From G965198795 sp965198795 (lineage in GTDB: Bacteria > Pseudomonadota > Alphaproteobacteria > Rhodospirillales > Casp-alpha2), in contig OZ240674.1 in NCBI GenBank assembly GCA_965198795.1, positions 930,001 through 994,000 of the forward strand: a stretch of DNA of 64,000 nucleotides. Reading direction: 5' to 3'. Both the position numbers and the translations under genes were made by a program. Of this stretch, positions 42,270 through 51,612 are shown in pieces (position 1 is the stretch's first letter; the number at the start of each line of letters is the position of its first letter). Below the pieces are notes generated by a model. That model was not told the DNA's origin. It made no database searches and saw nothing but the letters and a program-made list of their open reading frames with translations.

Positions 42270-43823
42270 TCAGCCGATCGCATTCTTCTCGCGGCGGCGT
42301 TGAGCGGAGGATGGAATGCCCATGGACTCGCGGTATTTCGCGACTGTGCGGCGCGCGACGCCGACGCCGCCGTCTTTCAGGATGGCGGCGATTCTGTCGT
42401 CCGAAAGAGTCGCTTCCGCCGGCTCGTCGTCAATCAGCGATTTGATGCGGTGGCGGACGGACTCGGCCGAATGGGCCTCGCCCCCGTCGGCTGACGCGAT
42501 AGAGGCGCTGAAGAAATACTTCAGTTCAAAAATTCCCCGCGGCGTCGCGATGAACTTGTTCGACGTCACCCGGCTGACCGTGCTTTCGTGCATGCCGATG
42601 ACGTCGGCGATATTCCGGAGCACGAGGGGCTTCAGGTGCTCGACGCCCTTGACGAAAAAAGCGTCTTGCTGGCGCGCGAGTTCGCGGGAGACTTTTAAAA
42701 TCGTCGTCGCCCGCTGATGAAGCGCCTTGACCAGCCAGTTGGCGGCGTTGAACTGCTCGGTGACATAGTTTTTGTCGTCCCTGGATTGGGTGGCGTCTGA
42801 AATCTCGGCGTAATACTGGTTGTTCACCAGAACGCGGGGGAGCGTCTCTGGGTTGAGTTCGATGATCCAACCGCCTCGCGGCTTCGGGCGCATCAAGACA
42901 TCCGGGACAACGATCTGCGCGACTTCTTCCGAGAACATGGCGCCTGGTTTCGGCTGAAGCGCTCTCAATTCCGCCAGCATGTCGCGCAAGTCCTCGTCAT
43001 CGACGCCGCATACTTCGCGCAGCGCCCTCCAGTCGTGTTTGGCGACCAGATCCAGGTTCTCGACCATGGCGGCCATGGCGGGATCGTACCGGTCCCGCTC
43101 GCGGAGCTGCGTGGCGAGGCATTCCTCCAGCGAGCGCGAGAAGACGCCCGCCGGTTCCAGACTTTGCAAAACGTGGAGCACGTCGTCAACGTCGTCATAA
43201 GCAACGGACAAACGCGCGGCGATATCGGAAAGTTCCGCCGTCAGATAGCCCGCGTCATCCACATTCTCCAACATGTCCCGCGCGATCAGGCGTTCGCGCG
43301 GCAGCGTCAAGGCCATGCCGATTTGTTCCGCCAGGTGCTCGCGCAAGGATTTTGACGCCGCCAATGTCTGTTGAAGGCCGGGCGGTTCGCCGTCGAACCC
43401 GCCGCCGCCCGCGCCGGAAACGTTGAAGCTCATGTCCGTTTGAACCTCCGGCGCGGCTTCCGTCACCGAGTCGTTGGTGTAGAGGTTCTGCATCTCCGCG
43501 TCGATATCAGCCTCCAGGGTGGGGGCGGCGTCGTTCGAAAGGTCCATGGTTTGCAGCGGCTCGTCCGCATCGATGGCGGCTTCCGGCGCGGCGCCGGGTC
43601 CGCCGCCGTCCGCCTCGGGCGCGGCTGTTTCCCGCCGCTCGATCTCAAGCGGTTCGCGCTCGCTTTCGTCACGTTCCAAAAGCGGGTTCCGCTCCAGTTC
43701 CCGCTCGACGTATTCGGCCAATTCCATATTGTTCAGTTGCAGCAGCTTGATCGCCTGCTGCAACTGCGGCGTCATGACCAGGGACTGGGATTGGCGCTGA
43801 TCAAGGCGCGGCCCGATCGCCAT
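42270..43823 (-). CDS. rpoN: RNA polymerase sigma-54 factor
   Basis: 517 residues. Region I is glutamine-rich ('RLDQRQSQSLVMTPQLQQAI' near the start), region II is acidic (about 60-140), and region III has the core-binding and helix-turn-helix parts ('MHESTVSRVTSNKFIATPRG'), followed by the RpoN box 'ARRTVAKYRESMGIPSSAQR' near the C-terminus. The ATG at 43823 has GGAGG 5 nt upstream, better than the one at 43835. It sits between lptB and hpf as in most proteobacteria. Confidence 0.96.
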   Translation of the reverse strand: MAIGPRLDQRQSQSLVMTPQLQQAIKLLQLNNMELAEYVERELERNPLLERDESEREPLEIERRETAAPEADGGGPGAAPEAAIDADEPLQTMDLSNDAAPTLEADIDAEMQNLYTNDSVTEAAPEVQTDMSFNVSGAGGGGFDGEPPGLQQTLAASKSLREHLAEQIGMALTLPRERLIARDMLENVDDAGYLTAELSDIAARLSVAYDDVDDVLHVLQSLEPAGVFSRSLEECLATQLRERDRYDPAMAAMVENLDLVAKHDWRALREVCGVDDEDLRDMLAELRALQPKPGAMFSEEVAQIVVPDVLMRPKPRGGWIIELNPETLPRVLVNNQYYAEISDATQSRDDKNYVTEQFNAANWLVKALHQRATTILKVSRELARQQDAFFVKGVEHLKPLVLRNIADVIGMHESTVSRVTSNKFIATPRGIFELKYFFSASIASADGGEAHSAESVRHRIKSLIDDEPAEATLSDDRIAAILKDGGVGVARRTVAKYRESMGIPSSAQRRREKNAIG

Positions 43824-43865
43824 CACCGCCTCCATGCCATGGGGCGGGGAGCGGCCGGCGCGGCG

Positions 43866-44681
43866 TTAAAGGCTGAAGCGGTCACCGAGGTACACACGGC
43901 GCACATCCTCGTTGCCGATGATGTCCGGCGGCGCGCCTTCCATCAGCATTACGCCGTCATGGATGATGTAGGCGCGCTCGATCACGTCCAGCGTCTCGCG
44001 GACGTTGTGGTCGGTAATCAGAACACCGATGCCGCGGTCCTTCAGATGGGCGACCAGAGCGCGGATATCGCCGACCGCAACGGGGTCGATGCCCGCGAAC
44101 GGCTCATCCAGCAGAACGAAACGAGGGTTGGACGCCAACGCCCGCGCGATTTCCACCCGGCGGCGTTCTCCGCCCGAGAGGGCCAGGGCCGGCGTCCGGC
44201 GCAGGTGGGTGATGGAGAACTCCGCCAACAGGGCGTCTAGGACAGCTTCCCGCCGGTTGCGGTTCTTTTCCACGACCTCCAGCACCGCGCGAATGTTGTC
44301 TTCGACGGATAATCCCCGAAAGATGGAGGCTTCTTGCGGCAGATATCCAATGCCTAATCGGGAGCGGCGATACATGGGCAGTCCCGAAATATCCTGGCCA
44401 TTCAGCATGATCGAGCCGTAGTCGGGCTGAATCAGCCCGGTGATCATGTAAAAGCAGGTGGTCTTGCCCGCGCCGTTGGGGCCCAGCAGGCCGACCACCT
44501 CACCGCGCTGAATATAAAGGCTGACGCCGCGCACCACGGGACGCTTCTTAAAGCTTTTGCCCAGGTTATTGGCGATCAAGCACCGGTCCGGGTTCTTAAC
44601 CACGAGACGGGGACCGTGATCCGGGGCGCTGTCCGCGCCGCCGAACCCGCCGTCCCCGGTGTCGTGCGGTCGATCTTTCAT
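43866..44681 (-). CDS. lptB: LPS export ABC transporter ATP-binding protein LptB
   Basis: 271 residues, the ATPase of the LptBFG extractor that powers LPS transport. Walker A 'GPNGAGKTT' near 69, the LptB-typical 'GIGYLPQEASIFRGLSVEDN', signature 'LSGGERRRVEIARAL', Walker B 'FVLLDEPFAGIDP' and the H-loop 'ITDHNVRETL'. A 30-residue N-terminal extension is not conserved. The partners LptF/LptG are outside the window. Confidence 0.95.
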   Translation of the reverse strand: MKDRPHDTGDGGFGGADSAPDHGPRLVVKNPDRCLIANNLGKSFKKRPVVRGVSLYIQRGEVVGLLGPNGAGKTTCFYMITGLIQPDYGSIMLNGQDISGLPMYRRSRLGIGYLPQEASIFRGLSVEDNIRAVLEVVEKNRNRREAVLDALLAEFSITHLRRTPALALSGGERRRVEIARALASNPRFVLLDEPFAGIDPVAVGDIRALVAHLKDRGIGVLITDHNVRETLDVIERAYIIHDGVMLMEGAPPDIIGNEDVRRVYLGDRFSL

Positions 44682-44816
44682 GGAGTTCCCACTGTCAGGC
44701 GCATATCCGCAGATACGCTCCGCCCGCGTAGTCCAAATCTTGGCGCTGATTTTGCCTGGACAAGGTTTAACCGTCGAAAGTTAACGCCCGGTTTCCAAGC
44801 CATCAAGGGGTCGCGG

Positions 44817-45626
44817 TCAGTTTTGTTTTCTGTTTTTAGGCACAAGAATCCCCTTGGTTCTGCCGCCTGCGCCCGGCGGACAGCTAAAAAGCCGGCTGAC
44901 GCCGGTGTTCAGGTTCACTTGAGTCTTGCAGCCCGTAAGCATGTTCTTGCCGCGGTGTATGCGGACTTTGCCGGTTAGCGTCGCAACGCCATTCCCCACA
45001 TCGTAATCGCCGTAATCGCCATAGGCTTTGTCTCTGCCGGTGATGACCTCGACGTTCTCGAACGCCTCCATGCGATAAATTTCCGTCACACCCTTCTTGG
45101 TTTCGCGGAAAAACGCCGTCAGCACCTCGCCCTTCAGCGTTCGGCCCGGTTCTTTGGCGGCGGCGCCGCCACGCGCCACGGCCATTTGTTTGGCTTCCCA
45201 ATATTCCAACTGTTGCGCGGCGGTGACCACTTGTTTGGGCGTCGTCAGCGTCGGCGTGGGGCCCGTCACCACCAGAATGGATTTGATGACGTCAAAGACG
45301 GCCTTCTCTCCCGTGACCTCGCCGTCCCGAGACAGGATCCGGACATTCCCGTCGGCGTCCAGACGGTAAACATCCGTCGATCCGTCGGCTTTCTCCTTGT
45401 AGAACGCCGTCAGCTGCTCGCCCAGCACCGTGACCTCGCCGCGCACGGCCTTGGCGTTGCCCCGGGCGAGGATGATCAGTTTGTCCTGTTGCCATTCGAT
45501 GCCGTCGTCCGCGTAGACTTCCAGCGGCGTTTCTCCATCGCCCAGGTTCAGGCCTTGGGCATGGGCGGCGAGGGCGAGGAGGGGCAGGGCGGCGGCGAGG
45601 CCTGCGGCGAATAAGCGGCGTATCAT
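44817..45626 (-). CDS. lptA: LPS-transport periplasmic protein LptA (OstA domain)
   Basis: 269 residues. A signal peptide (1-23, ending 'ALAAHAQ') precedes a beta-jellyroll OstA domain ('EVYADDGIEWQQDKLIILAR', 'AVFDVIKSILVVTG', 'TLTGKVRIHRGKNMLTG'). It is longer than E. coli LptA (185), with an insert of about 50 residues around 135-175. It bridges LptC and LptD across the periplasm. The ATG overlaps the lptC stop (ATGA at 45623-45626), and 135 bp separate its stop from the lptB start. Confidence 0.93.
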   Translation of the reverse strand: MIRRLFAAGLAAALPLLALAAHAQGLNLGDGETPLEVYADDGIEWQQDKLIILARGNAKAVRGEVTVLGEQLTAFYKEKADGSTDVYRLDADGNVRILSRDGEVTGEKAVFDVIKSILVVTGPTPTLTTPKQVVTAAQQLEYWEAKQMAVARGGAAAKEPGRTLKGEVLTAFFRETKKGVTEIYRMEAFENVEVITGRDKAYGDYGDYDVGNGVATLTGKVRIHRGKNMLTGCKTQVNLNTGVSRLFSCPPGAGGRTKGILVPKNRKQN

Positions 45627-46318
45627 TGGCGGGCCTCTTCGGGGAACAGTGTGAGCTTGGCCTTGCCGGTGAAGACGACGCGGTTGCCCCGCTCCAACAG
45701 GCGGAAACCCTCGCCGTCGATCATGCCGAAGGGGCCTTGCCCCTCGACCGGCGCGTCGCCGGCGGCGATCCCGGCCGCAAGATCAACGCTCGCCTGTTCC
45801 GTGCGGAACTCATAGCCCGTGTCGTGGAACAGGTTCACCTTGCCTTCCAAGTCCAGGGTTTCCTTTTCCCGCCCGAAAACGCCAGTGTCCGCAGTCAACA
45901 CCAACCACGTGCCATCTTCCAAGGTGATGTCCGCTTTTGGACTCTCCAGACCGATTCTGACTTTGCCTTGCGGGACGTCCGGGCCGGACAGGCGCTTGGC
46001 TATATCTGCGGTCACCGCGTAGGGCCGGTTCTTCTCGTCAGTGCCCACATAGCGCGGATTCAACAGATTCGGATCGTCGTCGAGATTGCCGGTAGCCGCC
46101 GCGAAACCGATGCGGAAGCGCAAGTCGCCAGTCCGCAGGTGCGGCCATATGACCACCGCAGCCAACAAAAGAACAGCCGTTAAAGGCAGTAAAATCCTCA
46201 TGCCTTTGACGAAATCCGTATACCGGCGTGTGTAACGCCGAACCACGCCCGGCCGCAATACGTTGAGGCCTTGGCGGCCGCCGGCGGGCGGCGGCTTTTC
46301 AACGGCTTCCGTCCGCAT
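45623..46318 (-). CDS. lptC: LPS export protein LptC
   Basis: 231 residues. One transmembrane helix at about 41-60 ('ILLPLTAVLLLAAVVIWPHL') is followed by the periplasmic LptC domain ('NLLNPRYVGTDEKNRPYAV', 'DTGYEFRTEQASVDLAAGIA'). A proline-rich cytosolic segment precedes the membrane helix. It anchors LptA to LptBFG. It is translated just after kdsD (3-bp gap). Confidence 0.92.
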   Translation of the reverse strand: MRTEAVEKPPPAGGRQGLNVLRPGVVRRYTRRYTDFVKGMRILLPLTAVLLLAAVVIWPHLRTGDLRFRIGFAAATGNLDDDPNLLNPRYVGTDEKNRPYAVTADIAKRLSGPDVPQGKVRIGLESPKADITLEDGTWLVLTADTGVFGREKETLDLEGKVNLFHDTGYEFRTEQASVDLAAGIAAGDAPVEGQGPFGMIDGEGFRLLERGNRVVFTGKAKLTLFPEEARQ

Positions 46319-46321
46319 GAA

Positions 46322-47320
46322 TCAAGCCGCTCCCGCGCGCAGGCAATCATGAATGTGCAGCACGCCGACGGGCTTCGCGTTCTCAACCACGAAGACGTTG
46401 GTGATTTGATGCTCGTTCATGAAGCCCACGGCCTCGCTGACGAGAACATCCGGCGCTAGGACGCGCCCGCCCGTGGTCATGACGTCGGCGGCCGTCCGCC
46501 GCATCAAATCGGACGCCATGTGACGGCGCAAGTCCCCGTCCGTGATCACGCCGGCGAGGCGTCCGTTTGCGTCCGTGACGCCGACGCAGCCCAGGCGTTT
46601 TTCCGTCATCACCAACAGCACGCTGTCCATCCTCGCGCCTAGTTCGGTCAATGGAACGGCGCCGCCGCCGTGCATCAGGTCGCGGACCTTCATCAACCGT
46701 TGACCCAATTTTCCGCCGGGATGCAGAACCTGAAAATCGTCCCGCGTGAAGCCTTTCATGGCAAGCAGCGTCACGGCCAGCGCGTCGCCCATGCCCAGCA
46801 TGACTGTGGTCGATGTGGTGGGGGCGAGACCCATGGGGCAGGCTTCCGGCGCGGCGGGATAAACCAGGGAGACGTCGGCGGCCCTTGAGAGGGCGCTGTC
46901 CGCCTTGCCCGTCAAGGAAATCAGGGGAATCGAAAAGCGCCTGCAATAATCCACGAGATCCGACAACTCGGATGTCTCACCGGAATTGGAAAGCGCGAAA
47001 ACCGCGTCATCGACGGTGATCATGCCAAGATCGCCATGGGACGCCTCGCCCGGATGAACATAAAGCGCGGGCGTGCCCGTGGAGGCGAAGGTCGCCGCGA
47101 TCTTGCGGGCGACATGGCCGCTCTTGCCCATGCCTGTGACGACCACCCGGCCCGAAACTTTTGACAAAACGTCCAGGGCGCCGAGAAAATCGCCCCCCAG
47201 CGACGCGGCCAGTTGATCAAGCCCGCGCGCTTCCAGTTCCAACACGTCGCGCGCGAGGATCAGCGGGTCGGCGCCTTGGTCCGTTCTCGATGCCGGTTGG
47301 GTTCGCGGCGCGGCTGTCAT
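46322..47320 (-). CDS. kdsD: Arabinose-5-phosphate isomerase KdsD
   Basis: 332 residues. The SIS domain (about 40-190) contains 'VVTGMGKSGHVARKIAATFA', 'HPGEASHGDLGMIT' and 'ALSNSGETSELSDLVDYC'. Two CBS domains follow (about 215-330; 'VRDLMHGGGAVPLTELG'; 'DVMTTGGRVLAPDVLVSEAV'). It converts ribulose 5-phosphate to arabinose 5-phosphate, the entry to Kdo. It leads the kdsD-lptC-lptA-lptB-rpoN series. Confidence 0.95.
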   Translation of the reverse strand: MTAAPRTQPASRTDQGADPLILARDVLELEARGLDQLAASLGGDFLGALDVLSKVSGRVVVTGMGKSGHVARKIAATFASTGTPALYVHPGEASHGDLGMITVDDAVFALSNSGETSELSDLVDYCRRFSIPLISLTGKADSALSRAADVSLVYPAAPEACPMGLAPTTSTTVMLGMGDALAVTLLAMKGFTRDDFQVLHPGGKLGQRLMKVRDLMHGGGAVPLTELGARMDSVLLVMTEKRLGCVGVTDANGRLAGVITDGDLRRHMASDLMRRTAADVMTTGGRVLAPDVLVSEAVGFMNEHQITNVFVVENAKPVGVLHIHDCLRAGAA

Positions 47321-47445
47321 CGGGTGACCGGGGGTCCTTGTCCTGGCTGCGTCTTTTTGGGCGGCCGCCTGAATTCCGCAGCGTTTCGCGAAGAACGGAG
47401 TATGCGTCCGGGGCCGTCCCCGGTCAATGCGGACACTCCTGCGGC

Positions 47446-48063
47446 TCAGTGGGAAAATATATCCGTTTCCGCCCAGCCCGCCAGATCAAGGGCGGCGCGC
47501 GTCGGCAAAAAACCGAAGCATTTTCGCGCGAGCTCCATGCGGTCCTCGCGCTCCAGCATGGCGTCCAGCGCCGCGCGGATCTCATGCAGGTAGAGCACGT
47601 CGCTGGCCGCGTATTTCAGTTGCGCGTCCGACAAATCATTCCGCGCCCAGTCCGAGGACTGTTGTTCCTTGTCCAACTCCACGCCCACCAGTTCGCGGGT
47701 GATGTCCTTCAGGCCATGCTTGTCTGTATAGGTGCGGACCAAGTGAGAGGCGATCTTGGTGCAGTAAATGGGGTTGACGTCGATGTTCAGATACCGCTTC
47801 AAGACGGCGACGTCGAAGCGCGCGTAATGAAACAGCTTGGTGACGCTCGCGTTTTCCATCAAGGCCGTCAGATTGGGAGCCGGCGCCGGTTCGGCGGCGA
47901 TCTTCACCAAATGGCACACGCCGTCGCCGGCGGAGAGCTGCACCAGGCACAAGCGGTCTCGGTTGTGAACAAGTCCCCGGGTTTCGGAGTCGACGGCGAC
48001 GCTGTTGGCGAAATCGAGTCCGCCGGGCAGATCGTCTTGGTGGAGGATTATCTCGGGTTTCAT
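47446..48063 (-). CDS. rnd: Ribonuclease D-family 3'-5' exonuclease (short form)
   Basis: 205 residues containing only the DEDDy exonuclease domain: 'VAVDSETRGL' (Asp, Glu), 'LFHYARFDVAVLKRYL' (second Asp) and 'QLKYAASDVLYLHEI' (Tyr and last Asp). The HRDC domains of E. coli RNase D are absent, as is usual for the short alphaproteobacterial form. Likely acts in tRNA 3'-end maturation; a tRNA-Leu gene lies 208 bp upstream on the same strand. Confidence 0.92.
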   Translation of the reverse strand: MKPEIILHQDDLPGGLDFANSVAVDSETRGLVHNRDRLCLVQLSAGDGVCHLVKIAAEPAPAPNLTALMENASVTKLFHYARFDVAVLKRYLNIDVNPIYCTKIASHLVRTYTDKHGLKDITRELVGVELDKEQQSSDWARNDLSDAQLKYAASDVLYLHEIRAALDAMLEREDRMELARKCFGFLPTRAALDLAGWAETDIFSH

Positions 48064-48248
48064 GGCCGCGCACTCTCTTGCGCAGACGGCTGGAAGTCAA
48101 GGGGCGCCTGCTTCCCGTTTGACGTCATGGCGGAGAGAGCTGGAGTCCGGGCGGTCCAGAGGCCGGTATGACGGATGAGACATTCAGCCGGGCGGCCGGG
48201 TGATCGGGCGGCTGGACGCGCTGAAATCAGCCAGTCCCGAACCACCAG

Positions 48249-48270
48249 CGTTTGTTGGTGCGGCGTTTGT

Positions 48271-48277
<7 letters not shown>
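48249..48277. repeat. Short direct repeat overlapping the tRNA-Leu 3' end
   Basis: GCGTTTGTTGGTGC occurs at 48249-48262 and 48264-48277; the second copy includes the CCA end and part of the acceptor stem of the tRNA. Such a copy of a tRNA end can be left by integration and excision, or simply by slippage. Confidence 0.7.
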
Positions 48278-48357
<80 letters not shown>

Positions 48358-48610
48358 AGGGGCCTTGGCCTAAAGCCCGGAACGCCGCGCGTTCGGGAGC
48401 GCGAGAATTTACCGGCTCGCCCCTGGATGTCAACCGGCATTCGGGCGCTTTCCGGCCTGATTTTCCGTGACCGTCCGGAAAGCGCCCCCATATCCCACTC
48501 CATGTCCCGCGCCATGTCCGTTGAACATGGGGGCAAAAAACGGACTGATTCTCGCGCGCCATGAGAGTATCATGCGCCCCAGCGCGGAAAACCTCGAAAG
48601 GACAAAGGGC

Positions 48611-49585
48611 ATGGATCGTCGTATCGTCACCGTGTTTGGCGGGTCCGGTTTCATCGGCCGGCATGTGACGCGCCGGCTGGCGGCCAAGGGCTATGGCGTT
48701 CGCGCCGCCGTGCGCGACGTGGAACGGGCGAAGTTCCTGAAGCCCATGGGCGACGTCGGCCAGGTGGTTCCCTGGCCCGCCGACGTTACGAATCCGGCCT
48801 CCGTCGCGGCCGCCGTTGACGGCGCGGAGTTGGTCGTCAATCTGGTGGGCGTTCTTTATGAAAGCGCCCGGCGCACCTTCGCCGCCATGCACAGGGAAGC
48901 CGCCAAGACGGTCGCCGAAGCGTCCGCCGCCGCCGGGGCGAGGCGGCTGGTTCATGTTTCCGCCTTGGGCGCCGATAGGAACGATCACGCAAAATATGCG
49001 CTAACCAAGCGGGCCGGAGAAGAAGCCGTGAGGGCCGCCTTCCCGGCCGCCGTCATCCTTCGCCCGAGCGTCGTATTTGGCCCGGAAGACAATTTCTTCA
49101 ACCAGTTCGCGGCCATGGCCCGGGTCAGCCCGGTTCTGCCCATCATGGGCGCCTCGCCCGTTCCGGACTCGGATAACGCCGGCGGCCCCGATTTCCAGCC
49201 TGTCTATGTGGGCGATGTGGCGGACGCCGCCGCCGCCGCGCTTGAGCGGGACGGCGTAACCGGCGAAACCTTCGAACTGGGCGGGCCGGAAATCATGTCT
49301 TTCCGCGAGATCATGGAGCGGGTATGCCGGATGACCGGCAGAAAGCGTCTGCTGATCCCGGTGCCGTTCGTCCTGGCCGAGGCGCAGGCCGCGGTTCTGG
49401 GATTGCTGCCGAAGCCGCCGCTGACCCTGGACCAGGTTGAACTGCTGAAGCATGACAATGTGGTTTCGGAGGGAGCCAAGGGCTTAAGCGATCTCGGCGT
49501 TCAAGCGACCATGGCGAACGCCATCTTGCCGCTTTATCTCGGCAGGTTCAAGCCGAATCAGATATTCGGCGTTCAAAATCAATAG
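48611..49585 (+). CDS. NDUFA9-like complex I-associated NAD(P)-binding protein
   Basis: 324 residues of an atypical SDR with FGGSGFIGRHVTRRL near the N-terminus, 'VVNLVGVLYESARRTFAAMH', 'HVSALGADRNDHAKYALTKR' and 'FELGGPEIMSFREIMERV'. This is the pattern of the NDUFA9 subunit family, conserved in alphaproteobacteria and mitochondria. Mitochondrial NDUFA9 binds NADPH at the complex I hinge. The ATG at 48611 follows AAAGG (48605-48609) almost directly and fits the family start; a longer frame from 48467 is non-conserved. Confidence 0.9.
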   Translation: MDRRIVTVFGGSGFIGRHVTRRLAAKGYGVRAAVRDVERAKFLKPMGDVGQVVPWPADVTNPASVAAAVDGAELVVNLVGVLYESARRTFAAMHREAAKTVAEASAAAGARRLVHVSALGADRNDHAKYALTKRAGEEAVRAAFPAAVILRPSVVFGPEDNFFNQFAAMARVSPVLPIMGASPVPDSDNAGGPDFQPVYVGDVADAAAAALERDGVTGETFELGGPEIMSFREIMERVCRMTGRKRLLIPVPFVLAEAQAAVLGLLPKPPLTLDQVELLKHDNVVSEGAKGLSDLGVQATMANAILPLYLGRFKPNQIFGVQNQ

Positions 49586-49597
49586 CTTAAAAGATAT

Positions 49598-49978
49598 TTA
49601 ATAGCCTGGGGGAAGGCCGGTGTGATCGACTGTTTCTTCCAGCTTGGCCGCCGACGAGATCAACTCGCCGAATTCCCTTAAGAACACGGAACCGGGCACC
49701 GTGCGCTGGATCAGCACGCTGCGCCGGTCGCTTTCATCGACTTTCCGGCGCACCAGCCGCAATTCGCTCAGCCGGTCCACGGCCCGCGTCACGGCGGGTT
49801 TTGAAATCCTCATCACATCCGCGAGTCCCCGGACCGTGTGCGGCGCCGGCGTCAAATAAACGCTCAGCAATAAGGCCATTTGACGGGCGGATAGATCCGG
49901 CGCGTCCATGCGGACGCTGCCGACAATGGCCCGGCGCCAAATGTCCAGGGCCTGTAATTCGTTCATCTCGAATGACAT
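49598..49978 (-). CDS. MarR-family transcriptional regulator
   Basis: 126 residues with the winged helix at about 45-100 ('VRGLADVMRISKPAVTRAVD', 'RLVRRKVDESDRRSVLIQRT'). It converges with the NDUFA9-like gene (12 bp between stops) and lies 113 bp downstream of the aminopeptidase gene on the same strand. In that gap, GTTCG-N7-CGAAC (50012-50028) is a candidate binding site. Ligand unknown. Confidence 0.9.
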   Translation of the reverse strand: MSFEMNELQALDIWRRAIVGSVRMDAPDLSARQMALLLSVYLTPAPHTVRGLADVMRISKPAVTRAVDRLSELRLVRRKVDESDRRSVLIQRTVPGSVFLREFGELISSAAKLEETVDHTGLPPGY

Positions 49979-50091
49979 GGATAATGTTCACTTGTTCGTG
50001 GGGTCCAAAGTGTTCGGTCATTACGAACCCGCAACTTCTAGTCCATTTTCCGCCGCCTTGGCAAGCCGCCTTGGGATGGAAATTCCGGTCT

Positions 50092-51558
50092 TTATCCTTC
50101 TCCGGTCCGGAACCTGTTGACGACCATCCTGGCCATGGCGCGAAGGCCCATCGCCTCGCCGCCAACGGGTCTGCCCAGACGCTTGCGGTTGTTCCACGCC
50201 ATGACGTCGACGTGGGCCCAGGGAGGGGCGGCGCCGGGTAAGCCGACAAAGTGTTCCAGGAACAGCGCGGCTGTGATGGCGCCCGCCAATCCGCCTTCCG
50301 GCGCGTTGTCCAAATCGCCGGTCCGGGCGTCCACCATGGCGCGGTAACCGGCCCAAAGCGGCATACGCCAGAGATTGTCGGACGCTCCCGCCCCGGCGCT
50401 CAGGATATCCGCGGCCAGGGTGTCGTCATTGCAGAACAGGGCCGGCAGTTCCGCCCCCAGCGCCACGCGGGCGGCGCCGGTAAGGGTGGCGAAATCGATC
50501 AGCAGAGCCGGGTTTTCCGACACGGCCTCCGTCAAGGCGTCGGACAGAATGACCCGGCCTTCCGCGTCCGTGTTGGATATTTCCACCGTCTTGCCGGATC
50601 GCGTGTCAACGACGTCCAGGGGCCGCATGGCGTTGGATGAAACACTGTTTTCGACGGCCGAAATCAAGACGCGCAGCCGGATGGGAACCCGCAGCGCCAT
50701 CAGGATATGCGCCATGCCGAGCACATGGGCGGCTCCCCCCATGTCTTTTTTCATGAGCTTCATCCCGGACGCGGGCTTTAAATCCAGCCCGCCCGTGTCA
50801 AAGCAAACGCCTTTGCCCACCAGCGTGACCCTCGGGTTCGCCTCGCCGCCCCAGCGCACGTCGATCAGACGCGGTTCGTCGGCGGCGGCGCGGCCGACGG
50901 CGTGAATGGCCGGATAGTTTTTCGCCAGCAGATCGTCGCCGGCGATGACGGAGCATTCCGCGCGGTGCTCGGCCGCCAGGCGCTCAGCCGCCTCGGCCAA
51001 GCGGGACGGCCCCATGTGATTGGCCGGCGTGTTGATCAGGTCGCGGCATAGAAACGTGGCCCGGCCCTCGGCCAGGACCGTTTCCTTGTCCACGTTCCCC
51101 GGCCAGACCAGGCGGGCGAAACGATCAGACGGGGCGGCGTCTTCCGCAGTGTTGGCGGAAGTTTTGAACCGGTTGAATTGATAGGTTCCCAGTCCCCAGG
51201 CGAGCGCGGCCCCGGCGGCGGCGTCCGCTGGCAAGCCGCCCTCGATATGATAGCTTCCCCCGGGCAGCGCCGCCGGCAGTCCGGCCCAGAACCAGGCGGC
51301 GTCCGGGTCTGTCTTGCCGTTGGCCGCCGGGTCCGCCGGGCCGAGACCGAAGAGCGCCCGTCCGGCGGCGCCGTCCGGCGCCGGGAGAAGACAGGTTTGT
51401 CCGGCTTTCGCGTCAAATCCGTTGGCGTCGATCCAGGCGTTGACCGACGCCGGTTGATCCGCCCGCCAGCGTGGAAACAGGTCCGCGCTCAAGGGGACCA
51501 GAGGCGTTGAGGCCTTGGCGTCGTCGATAAGAAAAGCGTCGAATGGCGTATCGGGCAT
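50092..51558 (-). CDS. Leucyl aminopeptidase family protein (M17)
   Basis: 488 residues. The catalytic domain carries 'VTLVGKGVCFDTGGLDLKPA' (Lys and metal Asp), 'KKDMGGAA' and the family signature NTDAEGRV. These M17 zinc enzymes remove N-terminal residues and act in peptide and glutathione breakdown. The region encoding about residues 148-224 is duplicated almost exactly at 52869-53097, on the far side of the neighbouring gene. Confidence 0.94.
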   Translation of the reverse strand: MPDTPFDAFLIDDAKASTPLVPLSADLFPRWRADQPASVNAWIDANGFDAKAGQTCLLPAPDGAAGRALFGLGPADPAANGKTDPDAAWFWAGLPAALPGGSYHIEGGLPADAAAGAALAWGLGTYQFNRFKTSANTAEDAAPSDRFARLVWPGNVDKETVLAEGRATFLCRDLINTPANHMGPSRLAEAAERLAAEHRAECSVIAGDDLLAKNYPAIHAVGRAAADEPRLIDVRWGGEANPRVTLVGKGVCFDTGGLDLKPASGMKLMKKDMGGAAHVLGMAHILMALRVPIRLRVLISAVENSVSSNAMRPLDVVDTRSGKTVEISNTDAEGRVILSDALTEAVSENPALLIDFATLTGAARVALGAELPALFCNDDTLAADILSAGAGASDNLWRMPLWAGYRAMVDARTGDLDNAPEGGLAGAITAALFLEHFVGLPGAAPPWAHVDVMAWNNRKRLGRPVGGEAMGLRAMARMVVNRFRTGEG

Positions 51559-51612
51559 GGGGGCGTCTTTTAAATTTAGAGCGGGGCGTGAGCCGCCGGG
51601 CGCGCTTGATCA

